Below are positions 31,700 through 41,375 of a DNA stretch of 64,000 bases, one piece after another. The position numbers were made by a program, and so were the translations under genes. Under the pieces are notes generated by a model. The model was not told the DNA's origin. It did not search any database and saw only the letters and a list, made by a program, of their open reading frames with translations. This stretch comes from Platanthera guangdongensis (Eukaryota; Streptophyta; Magnoliopsida; Asparagales; Orchidaceae): the NCBI GenBank assembly GCA_039583875.1, contig CM077162.1, forward strand, positions 166,427,220 to 166,491,219. The letters are read 5' to 3'. How positions within the stretch are numbered: the first letter of the stretch is position 1; the number at the start of each line of letters is the position of its first letter.

Positions 31700-32392
31700 A
31701 TGGCGATTCCGACGCTCTCCCTCTCCAGCATGAAATACGACACTGGCTTCGACATTGACTTTGATTCCTTCAACCACACTGTTCAGATCTTCACGGACAT
31801 TCTCCAGCTATTTGAAGAACACCATCTGAAGAAATTCATGACAACAAGGATCAAGCTGCCTGCGACTGAAATCAGAGAATGTGTTTTTACTTCAACATCT
31901 CCAGACGCAGACACCATGATTGGTACCATCGTAAACAACCAGGTTACTCTATCTCCTGAAATTTTAACAGAAATTTTTGGATTGGTTAATGGAGATGAAG
32001 ATATTGAAATAGATAATTCTGAATATGATGCTATGCTTAGTATAATGGGTCACTCTGAAGGAAACCCTAATAAACTTCTGAAGAAGAATCTCTCTGTTCA
32101 GTATAAGTTTTTGGCAGATATTGTCGGAAAGGTTTTGCTGGGCAAACATACATCCCATGATTATATAACCAGGCACCAGTTCTTGGTGATGTGTGCCTTG
32201 GTAAATAAAAAGGCTGTAAATTGGGGGAAGTTAATATTTGAGTTGATTAAGAAGAAAAACTCTAAGAAAGAGGTTTGTTTTGCGAGGATTTTAGGAATTT
32301 TCCTCCATGAAAAGGCACCAGCATTATTGGTCTCCCAGACCATATTTATTAATGCCTCTAAGAGGATAACCTCTGCCTTATTTGGCAGATGA
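31700..32392 (+). CDS. Post-pol ORF of H, N-terminal domain (plant transposon protein-like)
   Basis: A clean 230-codon frame starts with ATG 20 bp after a CAG-ending pyrimidine tract at 31,690. It contains FTDILQLFEEHHLKKFMTTR and HQFLVMCALVNKKAVNWGKL. The style resembles the putative plant transposon protein domain (Transposase_32-like) often found in plant elements, here in the position of the extra, sometimes called env-like, ORF of SIRE elements. No signal peptide is seen. It stops at TGA 32390-32392 and the frame then continues as a Pro-rich stretch. Function unknown. Confidence 0.6.
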   Translation: MAIPTLSLSSMKYDTGFDIDFDSFNHTVQIFTDILQLFEEHHLKKFMTTRIKLPATEIRECVFTSTSPDADTMIGTIVNNQVTLSPEILTEIFGLVNGDEDIEIDNSEYDAMLSIMGHSEGNPNKLLKKNLSVQYKFLADIVGKVLLGKHTSHDYITRHQFLVMCALVNKKAVNWGKLIFELIKKKNSKKEVCFARILGIFLHEKAPALLVSQTIFINASKRITSALFGR

Positions 32393-33090
32393 GAGAGAAC
32401 CATCCCAAAGCCCTCCAGGGCCTCCTCTTCCAGGACAACTTCTGAGGACACCAGGGCAGTCATAGCCTCTCCGCCACCTCCAGAAGAAGTTCCTCCATCC
32501 ACCAGCATTCCTTCACCTCCTCCTCAACAACAACAACCATCTTCACCCCTTCCATAACCATCACCTCCACATTCTCCCATTATTATCCATGAGGACATTC
32601 CATCTCCATCACCTCCATCTCTACCTCCAACTCATGTATCTGATATTCCATCCACATCCTCACATCCAAACTTCAACCTGCTGTCTCCTCCTCCACCATC
32701 TCCACACCATTCACCAATTACATCTCCTGTTCAAGAAACCACCTCCACACCCACTACCACAATTCCTACCTCCACCACTGACCTTCCATCCAACCCTCCT
32801 ACATTCCCAGAATACACCCATACAGATTTCTCTCATGCATTTTCTGTATGTTCCAACTGTGGACATCACACCCCTTACACCACCTCTGCTCCTGAACCTC
32901 TCTACTTAAATTTCTCTGACATAGCCAAAAATATTCTTGCATTCATTTCTCCCACTCTTGAGCAATTAATAGCACAAGCTATTGCTGCTCTTTCTGCCTC
33001 CATCGTTTCTCTCTCTACTAGAATTGTTGCTCTCTCCTCTGTTCCTTCTTCTGGGGGACTGACTTCAGGATCCTCTGCAACCAGCCAGGG
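32393..33090 (+). pseudogene. Post-pol ORF of H, Pro-rich and hydrophobic segment
   Basis: In the same frame as 31700-32392, with stops only at 32390 and about 32555, the text is strongly Pro/Ser/Thr-rich. It is followed by a hydrophobic, helix-prone part with ILAFISPTLEQLIAQAIAAL. That part could be a coiled coil or a membrane segment; the sequence does not decide. The frame changes near 33090. Confidence 0.5.
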
Positions 33091-33093
33091 GAG

Positions 33094-33987
33094 ATGTTCC
33101 ATGAAGAAGTTCCTCCTCCAGCAGCAGCAACAGATTCTGAAATGATTGATGATTCAGCAGAGGCAGACACTCCGACTGAAATAATATATATAATTGATTC
33201 TGATACTGACATGACTGATACAGTTGCAAAAATAACCACTGTTGGTGATTTCTTTATAAATCCCACAGTTGATTTAAATTTTTTACTGAATTCTTTTAAT
33301 TCTGCCTACAGAAATATTTTACCAAGTTTTGATGTACAGAACTCTAGAGCTATTGTAGTTTATACTGCTCCAATAAGTCCTGAATTTGTAGATCAAGTAA
33401 AGACAAGTTTTGCAGTTCCTGTAATTACAGACAGTTTAGCTGCTGAAGATATTAGTGAGCCAGTTTCTGTTCCAAAGACATTCTCTCCACCAACTTTAGG
33501 CTGATGTGAATCTCCAATGTCAAATCTGGATGACATTATGTTTGCTGACATGGAAGAAGAAGTAGAAAATATTCAGACTGCTACAGATAGCTTTGCAGAG
33601 CCAACTTGTCAAGCACAACCACAAATTCCTTGAATCTCAGCTGATTTGCTAAAACAGTTGGATTCTCTTTATGACAATCCAGAAAATTCTTCTGATGATA
33701 AAGATAATGAGTCAGATGACTCCGAAAATACAAGTTCAAAGAAAAGAAAGGCTCCTGCCAAGACTGCTCCTCCAAAGGCTGCTCCTAAGCCAAATCCATC
33801 TGCTGATGTTCCATATTATATCCTGCATAATATACCACTCACTCCAGATACTCCAAACTGGATGAGATATTTCAAGAATGGCCAGAAAGCCAGGAAGAAG
33901 AGCAGGAGATACTCTTCACCTCCTAAATTCAGGAGAGGTCCTCCTCCTCCTCCTGCAGCAGCAGGATCTTCAGGAAGTGTCTTTTAA
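33094..33987 (+). pseudogene. Post-pol ORF of H, acidic and basic C-terminal segment
   Basis: The next frame is acidic (EMIDDSAEADTPTEIIYIID), has a TGA at 33502-33504 and another stop near 33632, then a Ser/Asp-rich tract and a basic cluster SSKKRKAPAKTAPPK that looks like a nuclear localisation signal, ending in Pro/Gly-rich text. Low complexity throughout. The same frame is kept across both stops, suggesting one former protein. Confidence 0.5.
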
Positions 33988-34169
33988 GTTCAGAAATCTA
34001 CATCTTCTCATCAGTCTAAACCTTCATACAACAGACAACAACATAGTTCTAGCAGCAGCAACAGACAACAGCAACATTAAAGGCACAACAGACAACACAA
34101 GACTTCTGAAGATGATCAACCAGATAAAGCATCTCCTGAAAGGTTTTTTCTCCACTTTGTGATCCAGAA

Positions 34170-34502
34170 ATGGACTCCAACTCCAGAATGACCAGATTTC
34201 AAGAGTTAATAGCTCTTTCCCAGATCAGAAAAGTAAAGGAAGAAGGACAAGACACCTCACTGTATACTACCACGTCCTCCTACAGAAAGAAAGAGCTAGA
34301 AAAATACCAGGTACATAATCTTTTTAATGCTGATGCTTATATGTCATTACATCCAGAAACAGTTGTACCAAGAGCTGCCTCTGTAACAATCCTTGGAGCA
34401 AGTGACATGATAATGACAAAACTGGAAGCTGCAGATCCCAAAAGGGAAATCATCTTCACCAGACCAGCCTCAGATGAACAGAAGAACTCAAAGAAAGCCT
34501 GA
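34170..34502 (+). pseudogene. Post-pol ORF of H, terminal segment
   Basis: A 110-codon frame with TRFQELIALSQIRKVKEEGQ and PRAASVTILGASDMIMTKLE. It lies in a different frame from the preceding segment and ends 170 bp before the 3' LTR. It may be the C-terminus of the same former protein or a separate small ORF. Confidence 0.45.
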
Positions 34503-34674
34503 ACAATTTTTCTTTCTATATTTTTGATTAGAACTGTTATCTGTTATTTGTTATTCACAAGACACTGTTGTTAATATCTGCTGAATAATTTTAAATTCTG
34601 CCAGATATCTTTTATGTTTTGTGATTTTTCATTTTTCTGTTGTTCATAGTGACCTCACCTAAATAGAGGGAGAT
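34503..34674 (+). other. 3' untranslated stretch and polypurine tract of H
   Basis: AT-rich, non-coding. It ends with AAATAGAGGGAGAT directly before TGTTGG, the polypurine tract. Confidence 0.75.
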
Positions 34675-36161
34675 TGTTGGACCCCTAGTTTGGATTTGGG
34701 ATAGGTTCACTATTAGGTTATTGACTCTCCATGTATAACCTATGGTCATTTTGTTAGTTTTAGGTCTAGGTCAGTTTGAATAGGTTAGACAAACTTTGGT
34801 GCAGCCCTCAGATGAAATCAGAGATCCAGACATAGAAGATATGCAGTCTTTAAGAGTTCAGAGAATCAGTTAAAAGTTCTTCGAACTCAGCTCGATGATT
34901 GTCGATCGCAGATCGACGAACTCAGAGTTTCTTCTCTGAGCTGAGCTCGACGAACTTAGAGCTCAGGTCGACGATCTTCCCTCTTCTCTCAAGTTCTCTG
35001 GTCGACGAAATCCTATCTCCGTTCGACGAACTTGGAGCTCAGCTTGACAGTCTATTTTCCAGAATTAATTTTCCTGTGCTTAGCTCGACGAAGACAATTT
35101 CTCAGCTCGACGAAGACAATTTCTCAGCTTGACGAACTTGATGTTCAGGTCGACGAACTCTGTTCTGAGTTCGATGTTTTTTCTCATTTTGTTTTCAGTT
35201 TGGATTATTCTAAGGCAATAATTCTTTGATAATTAATGCTCATATTCTCAAGAATATAGCCGTTGCTTGGCAGCATTAATTAAGGATTTCACAGAGTAAT
35301 TACTTGACTTATTTACTGAGACAGTTGAGGAAACACATTAAAGACAATTCCAGCCGTCCAACTCACAGGATTTCAGCATTAATTCAGGAATTCAAATTTC
35401 AAATGACAGAAATCCTTCAGGACATATAAAAGAAAATTCTTCTCTTCAGACAGAATAAGAAGGAATAAGGGATTGACAAGAGAATTTTACTCAGACACAC
35501 AAAGATATACAGAGATTCTCACAGAGCTCTTCACCATCAGCTTCAGAGCTTTTCAAGGGACAACTATTCAATATCAGTCCAAAAAAGCTTCTGAAGATCT
35601 TCAAAAGATTGAAGGCTTACATCCTGTGCAAAGCTCTCATCTTCCTGAACCATACAATATCTCAGGGGGAGCTTTGACAAGATCAAATCCACTAGTCATG
35701 TCTTTGATTGTTGACAGAGAAGAACATCATCATTTTCTTTTTCCCACTGTGTACAGGGTTATAACTCCCTTCAAAAGTTAACCCCTTTGGTTTTTGGGCA
35801 CCTGATCAAAAGCTCAAAAGGGTGGTGAGATCTCCCTTGAAAAAATAGATCTTGTGGTGACAAGGCACCTGAACAAAAGCCTGCGGTGGCAGGACACCTG
35901 ATCAAAAACCTGTAGTGGATTCCTACCAGGGTGGTAGAAGAGTGGATGTACCCAAGTTTTGGGGAACCACTATAAATTTCTTGTGTCGTTTGGAATGCTC
36001 TATTGTTTATTTTGCTATGCTGTGATTATTTTGTTTTTATTTTTCTCTCTATTACTTATAGCTATCATTTATTTTAATTCCGCAATAAAAACAAATTAAG
36101 GTTTTTTAAAATACTCTATTCACCCCCTCTAGAGTTAATACAGATTTATCCCTCACTTTCA
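34675..36161 (+). repeat. 3' LTR of H
   Basis: A 1,487-bp partner of 24468-25930, with scattered substitutions and one extra 24-bp TCGACGAAGACAATTTCTCA-type unit. Ends CCTCACTTTCA before GATCT. Confidence 0.93.
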
Positions 36162-36166
36162 GATCT

Positions 36167-36875
36167 CGAGGTAGTCACCCCTACCCTTTCTTGGAGTATG
36201 ACCCCTTCTGAAAGTTCATTTCTGGAGGACCATCACTCGACTGATGGGTCATTTGACGACCCTCCTATTGAACCTCCAGATGAACCACCTCGCCCTTGTA
36301 TGGATGAACTTTATCTGAGTAGTACACTTGCGAATTTTAAGACATGGATACCTGCTCTATTGTTTTCATTGATGTCGATAGTGTTTCAATGAGATGATTT
36401 TGAGTGTGACATCTATATATTAGGGCTTGAGCATAGCTATCTGGTCACTCACACTCTATATGAGTTATGGGACATACCATTTGCTGATCATTGTATTCGC
36501 GACCATTATCGTTTATCTGAGAGCACTCCATCTGTTGTTGGAGCCTACATTTGCACGCGTCGTATTTGCGACGAATTTTACTATACCCCTCCCGGTGAAC
36601 CCCCACATGAAAAACTTATGGGTTCAGCGCACATTTGAGATGTTTCCATCTTTAGTGACACAGTCGAGTTTGAGGGTGCACTCACCGATTTGTTGATGTT
36701 ATATCTTGTCACTTGCACTTGCAGAGACAGTTCGCACACTATGTTGACACATCTGATCACTGATGTCTCTGATTTGCACTTGAGTGTTCATCGCCCCCGC
36801 GATGAATTCTTTTATGATCCACCCTCTGAGCCTCCTGATCATGTACCTCTCTCAGGAGTTGCTCTTGCTATCTGA
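36167..36875 (+). pseudogene. Unknown ORF of G, second segment
   Basis: In phase with 24235-24467 once H is removed, this frame stays open to 36875 except for two TGA codons (36390-36392 and 36636-36638), each followed by GAT. The protein is acidic and carries three similar blocks: FDDPPIEPPDEPP, DEFYYTPPGEPP and DEFFYDPPSEPP. Together both segments give about 313 codons. No retroviral domain is seen. It could be a lineage-specific ORF or a captured host fragment. Confidence 0.5.
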
Positions 36876-37019
36876 AACCATCGATTTGTGGCGTTTGTCA
36901 TATTAATATTTCATTTATTGTATTTGCATGATTTGCATTAAAATTTGAGCGGAAAATTGCATGCTACAATTGATTTTTTTTGCAACTCAACTTAAAAGCA
37001 TAAACGAGGTAATAGTTTT

Positions 37020-37200
37020 AAAATGGATGACTTGGTTTTGATTCAGCTAGATCCGGAACGGTTACTTTCTGGTACCGTAAAGAAGCTACCTACTGTAGAA
37101 CTGGACCCTTTCGAGTAGTAAAGCGGATTGGGCAAAACGCGTATGAACTTGAGATGTCTTCCGTTTGGGGAGCAAATCCTGTTTTAACGTAGTCAATTTG
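37020..37200 (+). pseudogene. Decayed gypsy integrase C-terminus in G
   Basis: MDDLVLIQLDPERLLSGTVK matches the GDLVLVRL...PSGTVKK block of gypsy integrases (compare 2520-2580 in element C). The following text matches the usual KRIGxNAYELELP stretch only through frame changes. Confidence 0.75.
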
Positions 37201-37329
37201 ACTTAATTGTAGATTACTCGCATGAGTCTTTAGATTTTTCCATTGTTTTCTCCTCCATTTGATTCTTCTTGGTTGGTGAGTGAGAGTGAGGAGCCACATT
37301 CATTCCGCTACTGACACTTCCATTGTAGT

Positions 37330-37500
37330 TCCTTCTATTTTTACTGACAGTTTCAGGTTGAGCATGAGATACCAGGAGATTATTCTATTCCAGTTCCCGA
37401 GCAGATATTGGACAGTGACCACTACTGATGATGGTTTTCAGAAATCTTTAGTTCGTTGGCATGGATGTTGATCTTCTCTTGTACTACCACTCGAACCACT
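37330..37500 (+). pseudogene. Decayed chromodomain-like tail in G
   Basis: Across frame changes the text QVEHEIPGD, PVPEQILDSD and FQKSLVRWHG recalls the chromodomain-like tail of chromoviruses, with the same LVRW core as in element C. It is followed by the purine-rich GAGAGGAGGAGAGT tract before the 3' LTR. Confidence 0.6.
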
Positions 37501-37534
37501 CACCAGAGATGAGTGATTTCGAGAGGAGGAGAGT

Positions 37535-39271
37535 TGGTGGAGACCAACGTAGCTCAGATCACCGAAAAATGCCCGACGTCGCATTTTCGGTTTATGTTTA
37601 TTGCATTTTATTTTTGCAAGTTTTATGTTGTCAATTTTTAGTTTGTCGCACGCTTGCGCGCGTAGCCATGTTGTTGCACGCCTGTGCTCGTCGCTATGTT
37701 TGGAGTATTATTTTTCTCTACTATTATATATACATATATATATATATATAAATACCTATATATGTATATGTATATATAAATACACACATGTGTAGTATTT
37801 ATACACATATATATATATACTTATTAATATATTGTATATATATTATATATATATGTTAATAGGTCAACAGCACAGCCGGTCCAATTCTTACCTCAAATTC
37901 CCGATGTTTGCACTGTGCATCTTCCCGGTCCAGACCCGCAGAAATGGCGGATCTCACGCCCCGCAAGTGCTCGGCTGCCGCACCTCCAAGTGAAGCTTCG
38001 CTCATGTCCTCCCCACGATCCATCCAAGTCATAGCCGACGGTTTCATCGCCGTCTCTCCAATTGCTTCGGCCAACTGCCTGCACGAGCCCACCTCCCGAC
38101 GGTTTCATCTCCACGAATCGAGCTCGTCCATGGCCGCCCAAGGAGGTTCAGTCATGTCGTTTTTAATTTATGGTGTTGTTGCTTTCAAAACTCTATAAAT
38201 AGGAGATCCATGTTCTGTAGAAAGGGATGGAAGAAAATATTGAAACGAAATTGCTGTGAATTTGTTTCCTCCTGCGAGAGAACCTGTGCGTGCTTACCTT
38301 CCGATGACAGGGAAGATGAACTCGGAGTTAGAGATTAGGCATGAATTAGGCGCGTGCTTCCAGATAGAATTAGGCGTGAATGTATGTAGGAGGCTCCTGC
38401 AGGTGTGCTTCCAGTTAGTTGAATGTTAAAATCTGTTTGCTGTGTTTTTTTTCCTGTATGAATTAAATGAGAAGAAGATGAACAGTTACTTGAGTTAATT
38501 GTGGTATGGCCTAATTTACTGAACAGTAACATCAAAGATACTGTTGCCTCCCACTTAGGAGTTAATGAATGGTTGTTTGACTCCAGTTTAGTAGTGTGAT
38601 TAGAAATTCCGTGAAGCCACCTTGAGTGTTTGAGATTTTGTGGAACAACCTTGAGTGTGAACGTGAGTGAACTTTAGGTTTGTTTAGTTTGTGGCTTTCT
38701 TACAGTGTTGAGTGATTCCGTGGAACCACCTCGTGTGAGAGAGTGACTTAATTCCGTGGTGCCCGTGTGCGATAGCGCCCAACCTCAGAGTGGAGATCGA
38801 AGGTGACGAGGAGTTTCTCTCGTGATCGCCATCGACTTCGAAATATGGAAGACGTCTTTTTTGTGAGTAATTGTTTCTATTTTTTATTTTGTGCGTGCCT
38901 CTATTTTTTTACTCGTAGGATAATAGACTCATTGCTGGGTTTTCGCCCGAGTTTTGTCAGCAAACGGTACGTCGAAAACTCCAAACAGAAACGTATTTGA
39001 AGTTCACGATTTCCGTTGTGCTACGACAAGGGGAACAAAACGAAAGTTGCGAGCTTCCTTCCCGGATTTAAATTTGAACCATTTTATTATGAAATTTCAT
39101 TTTTTCTAACAACGTGGTGAATTTCGTGCTTTACAAAATTACGTTGCGTAATTTCATAAACTCTGTGCAATGCCCGCTCAAATCTTAAAAAAAACATATT
39201 TCGTTGCATTCGTTTAGGGTTTCCTAGAAAAAGCCGACAGACGCATAAACCCTACGTGTCGTCCTGTATCA
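37535..39271 (+). repeat. 3' LTR of G
   Basis: A 1,737-bp partner of 21517-23259 ending GTCCTGTATCA before GAAAG. It contains the TA-rich tract at about 37720-37860, a TATA box CTATAAATAGG near 38193, and the conserved ATG-led frame at 37908-38198. Confidence 0.92.
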
Positions 39272-39276
39272 GAAAG

Positions 39277-39480
39277 TAAGGAGTATACGGAGAAGTTCTA
39301 TGCTCAAGATGGAATGAGAAGAAAGCTAGAATGAACTTCTAAGCATACTAAATATCTTTACTTTTCAAAACTAAATATCACTATTTATATCCACTTGTAC
39401 AAAAGAAAATCGTATTGTTCTAGACCTTGCGTAGAAAGAAAGTAGCGCCGCTGCTGAGCTTAGCATTATCATCCCGAGAC
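39277..39480. other. Short unassigned flank
   Basis: Host or relic sequence between G and the hAT-type MITE. It ends with the target sequence CCCGAGAC (39473-39480). Nothing else recognised. Confidence 0.5.
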
Positions 39481-40041
39481 TAGGGCTGAGCATATTATTC
39501 GAAATTCGAAAGTCGCTCGAAAATCGTTCAAAAATTGAGTCGAATCGGAATCGGTTAAAATTGATTCAACTCAATTTGAGTCGATTCAATTTGACTCGAA
39601 TCTGATTTCGAGTCGATTTCGAGCCAGCCCTGAATCGCCCGAAATATGACTTGAATCAACTCAAATTAATTAAAAAAATTATGTATTTATTAATATATTC
39701 TTATTTTAAGATTAAAAATAACAAAATTTATATTTAAATAAAAAGAATGAAGACTTTAAGTGCTTCATTTGCTAAATTTATAGGTTGCCCAATTTAATTT
39801 TGAGCAAAATAGGAATAAAACGAAAAATTGCTCAATTTCGAGCCGACTCGATTCGATTTCGAGCCAACCCGATTCGATTTCGAGCTGACTCGATTCGATT
39901 TCGAACCGACTCGGAATCGAGTCATTTCGAGTCGAGCCGACTCGACTCGAAATCAATTTCGATTTCGAGTCGAGTTCGAGTCGAAAATTCCGATTTCGAG
40001 CAGAACCAAAATCGCTCGAACTCGACTCGATATCAGCCCTA
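39481..40041. mobile_element. 561-bp hAT-type MITE
   Basis: The ends are TAGGGCTGAGC and ATCAGCCCTA, with an exact 8-bp duplication CCCGAGAC (39473-39480 and 40042-40049), the hAT signature. The interior is dominated by permutations of TCGAGTCGA and GATTCGATTTCGAG with an AT-rich centre. No transposase. Arg/Ser/Asp-rich frames through it are products of the microrepeat. Confidence 0.9.
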
Positions 40042-40049
40042 CCCGAGAC

Positions 40050-41375
40050 TATGGGGTAGCCTCCAAAGAATGCATTAATGTCGATGGCTATAGGCTTGTC
40101 CAATTACACTCTCGCCACGACGTTAGCTAAATTTATTTTTACAAATCACTAGGACTTAATATTAGGATGAATTGCTAGGCTTGAGTTTAAGATGAGGTGA
40201 ATCAAAAGATAAACATGAAGGAAACAAACACACTTAAACTAAAATAAGTGCTAGCATCAAAATCATTCTACCAAATAGAAAGAATGGGAAGTGACACCCC
40301 CAGATTTGGATTTTTGCATACGAGGTCACTTCCACAATAGCCAAATACCAAATCTCCTTTTTAAATCAATTTTTTCGTTTTCTATTTCCATTTTCCTTTT
40401 TTTTTTGCTTTTCAAATTTTCTTTTTAAAGCATAATTCTTTTAAGCTTTTTCAAAAACACCAAAATATGAGATTTTAAAGGGCGCACGCAATCACAAAAT
40501 TTCATTTAAAAGTACAAGTTGAAAATCAGATTTTGATTTTAAGCTCTAATCTAAGTGTGAGATTAAGGTCAATCTTTTTGGAGTTTTTGATTATGAGGTA
40601 AGAGTGAAACAAAGGATGGGTAAGATGCCTAAAGAGTGTATGAAATGGTAGTTCGTAATGGCACGAATGCAAATGCTCAAATTATCCAATAAAAGGCCTA
40701 CATCATATTTGCAAAAATATAACTAACCTAGGCATAAGCTCCCAGAATCGATAGGGACAAGTTCTAGATATTGAGAAATGATACCCTTTCAGAAATGTTA
40801 GATAATACCCAACTAGCAGCTCACTACACACATTTCTAAGCAAGTCAACTGACGATAATGTTTTCTAACGAAAAGTGGATATACACCGTAGATATAAAGT
40901 AGTAGAGTATAAACTATGAAACATAAAATGAAGTTAAAGCTAGAATAAAATCCTATTACAAATATGTGCGCAGAACTAGGAACACTATATGAGTCAATAT
41001 ATACTCCCATAATCACGTTCTAAAAGTAATTTAAGCTAATCTAACACCTACAAAAATGAACGAGGAAAACTAAGAAACTAACAAATGTTCAAGTCCTAAG
41101 CATATGGGTGCGTAAAGGAATGCAAACGTGCAAGAAAATGATTTTTTTTGAAAAACACAGGTCACAATTTGGAAAAGAGCGTAATTTGAAAGCAAATGTA
41201 ATAGGTGAGCGTAATGTCTGAAGACCTGTACGCCGGTCTCCCCAATTGATTTGAGAACCGAGTGTAGTTTCAATAAAACAGTTGCAACATTGAATCAAAC
41301 TAAAGGTCCACAGTACAAAGAATATAAACACCAGATTTTTATTCACTGATTGATTTATATACAAAAGTCTAGAGT
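40050..41375. other. AT-rich stretch, possible old LTR, no genes
   Basis: No coding frame was recognised. At 40293 the sequence TGACACCCCCAGATTTGG resembles the start (or, on the minus strand, the end) of a gypsy LTR. Near 41345-41355 the minus strand has TATATAAATC. A decayed solo LTR spanning roughly 40293-41370 is possible, but no duplication or partner supports it. Confidence 0.35.

Larger units (their letters stand above)
24468..36161 (+). mobile_element. Element H: SIRE/Maximus-like Ty1/copia, 11,694 bp
   Basis: LTRs of 1,463 bp (24468-25930) and 1,487 bp (34675-36161) flank gag, pol and a long post-pol ORF on the plus strand. The target duplication GATCT is exact at 24463-24467 and 36162-36166. 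The 24-bp LTR length difference is explained by an extra tandem unit in the 3' LTR near 35093-35127. A SIRE-like assignment follows from large size, Gag and RT wording, and the extra ORF between RNase H and the 3' LTR. Coding frames carry many stops and shifts. Confidence 0.93.
21517..39271 (+). mobile_element. Element G: large-LTR gypsy-derived element lacking most of pol
   Basis: LTRs of 1,743 bp (21517-23259) and 1,737 bp (37535-39271) are flanked by an exact 5-bp duplication GAAAG (21512-21516 and 39272-39276). After removal of nested element H the internal region is only about 2.6 kb. It holds a primer site, gag-like start, an unrecognised ORF and a decayed gypsy integrase C-terminus with chromodomain-like tail. 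Protease, RT, RNase H and the integrase core are missing, so G resembles a LARD-type non-autonomous gypsy derivative. Confidence 0.92.

Noticed and set aside
31700..32392. Viral envelope identity for the post-pol ORF of H
   Set aside because: No signal peptide, cleavage site or membrane anchor is visible in the intact N-terminal part; a plant transposon-protein-like domain fits better.
32161..32508. Minus-strand Gly/Leu-rich frame at 32.2-32.5 kb
   Set aside because: Opposite the post-pol ORF of H, created by complement of the Pro-rich text.
39785..40130. Arg/Ser/Asp-rich frames at 39.8-40.1 kb
   Set aside because: Products of the TCGAGTCGA microrepeat in the hAT MITE.
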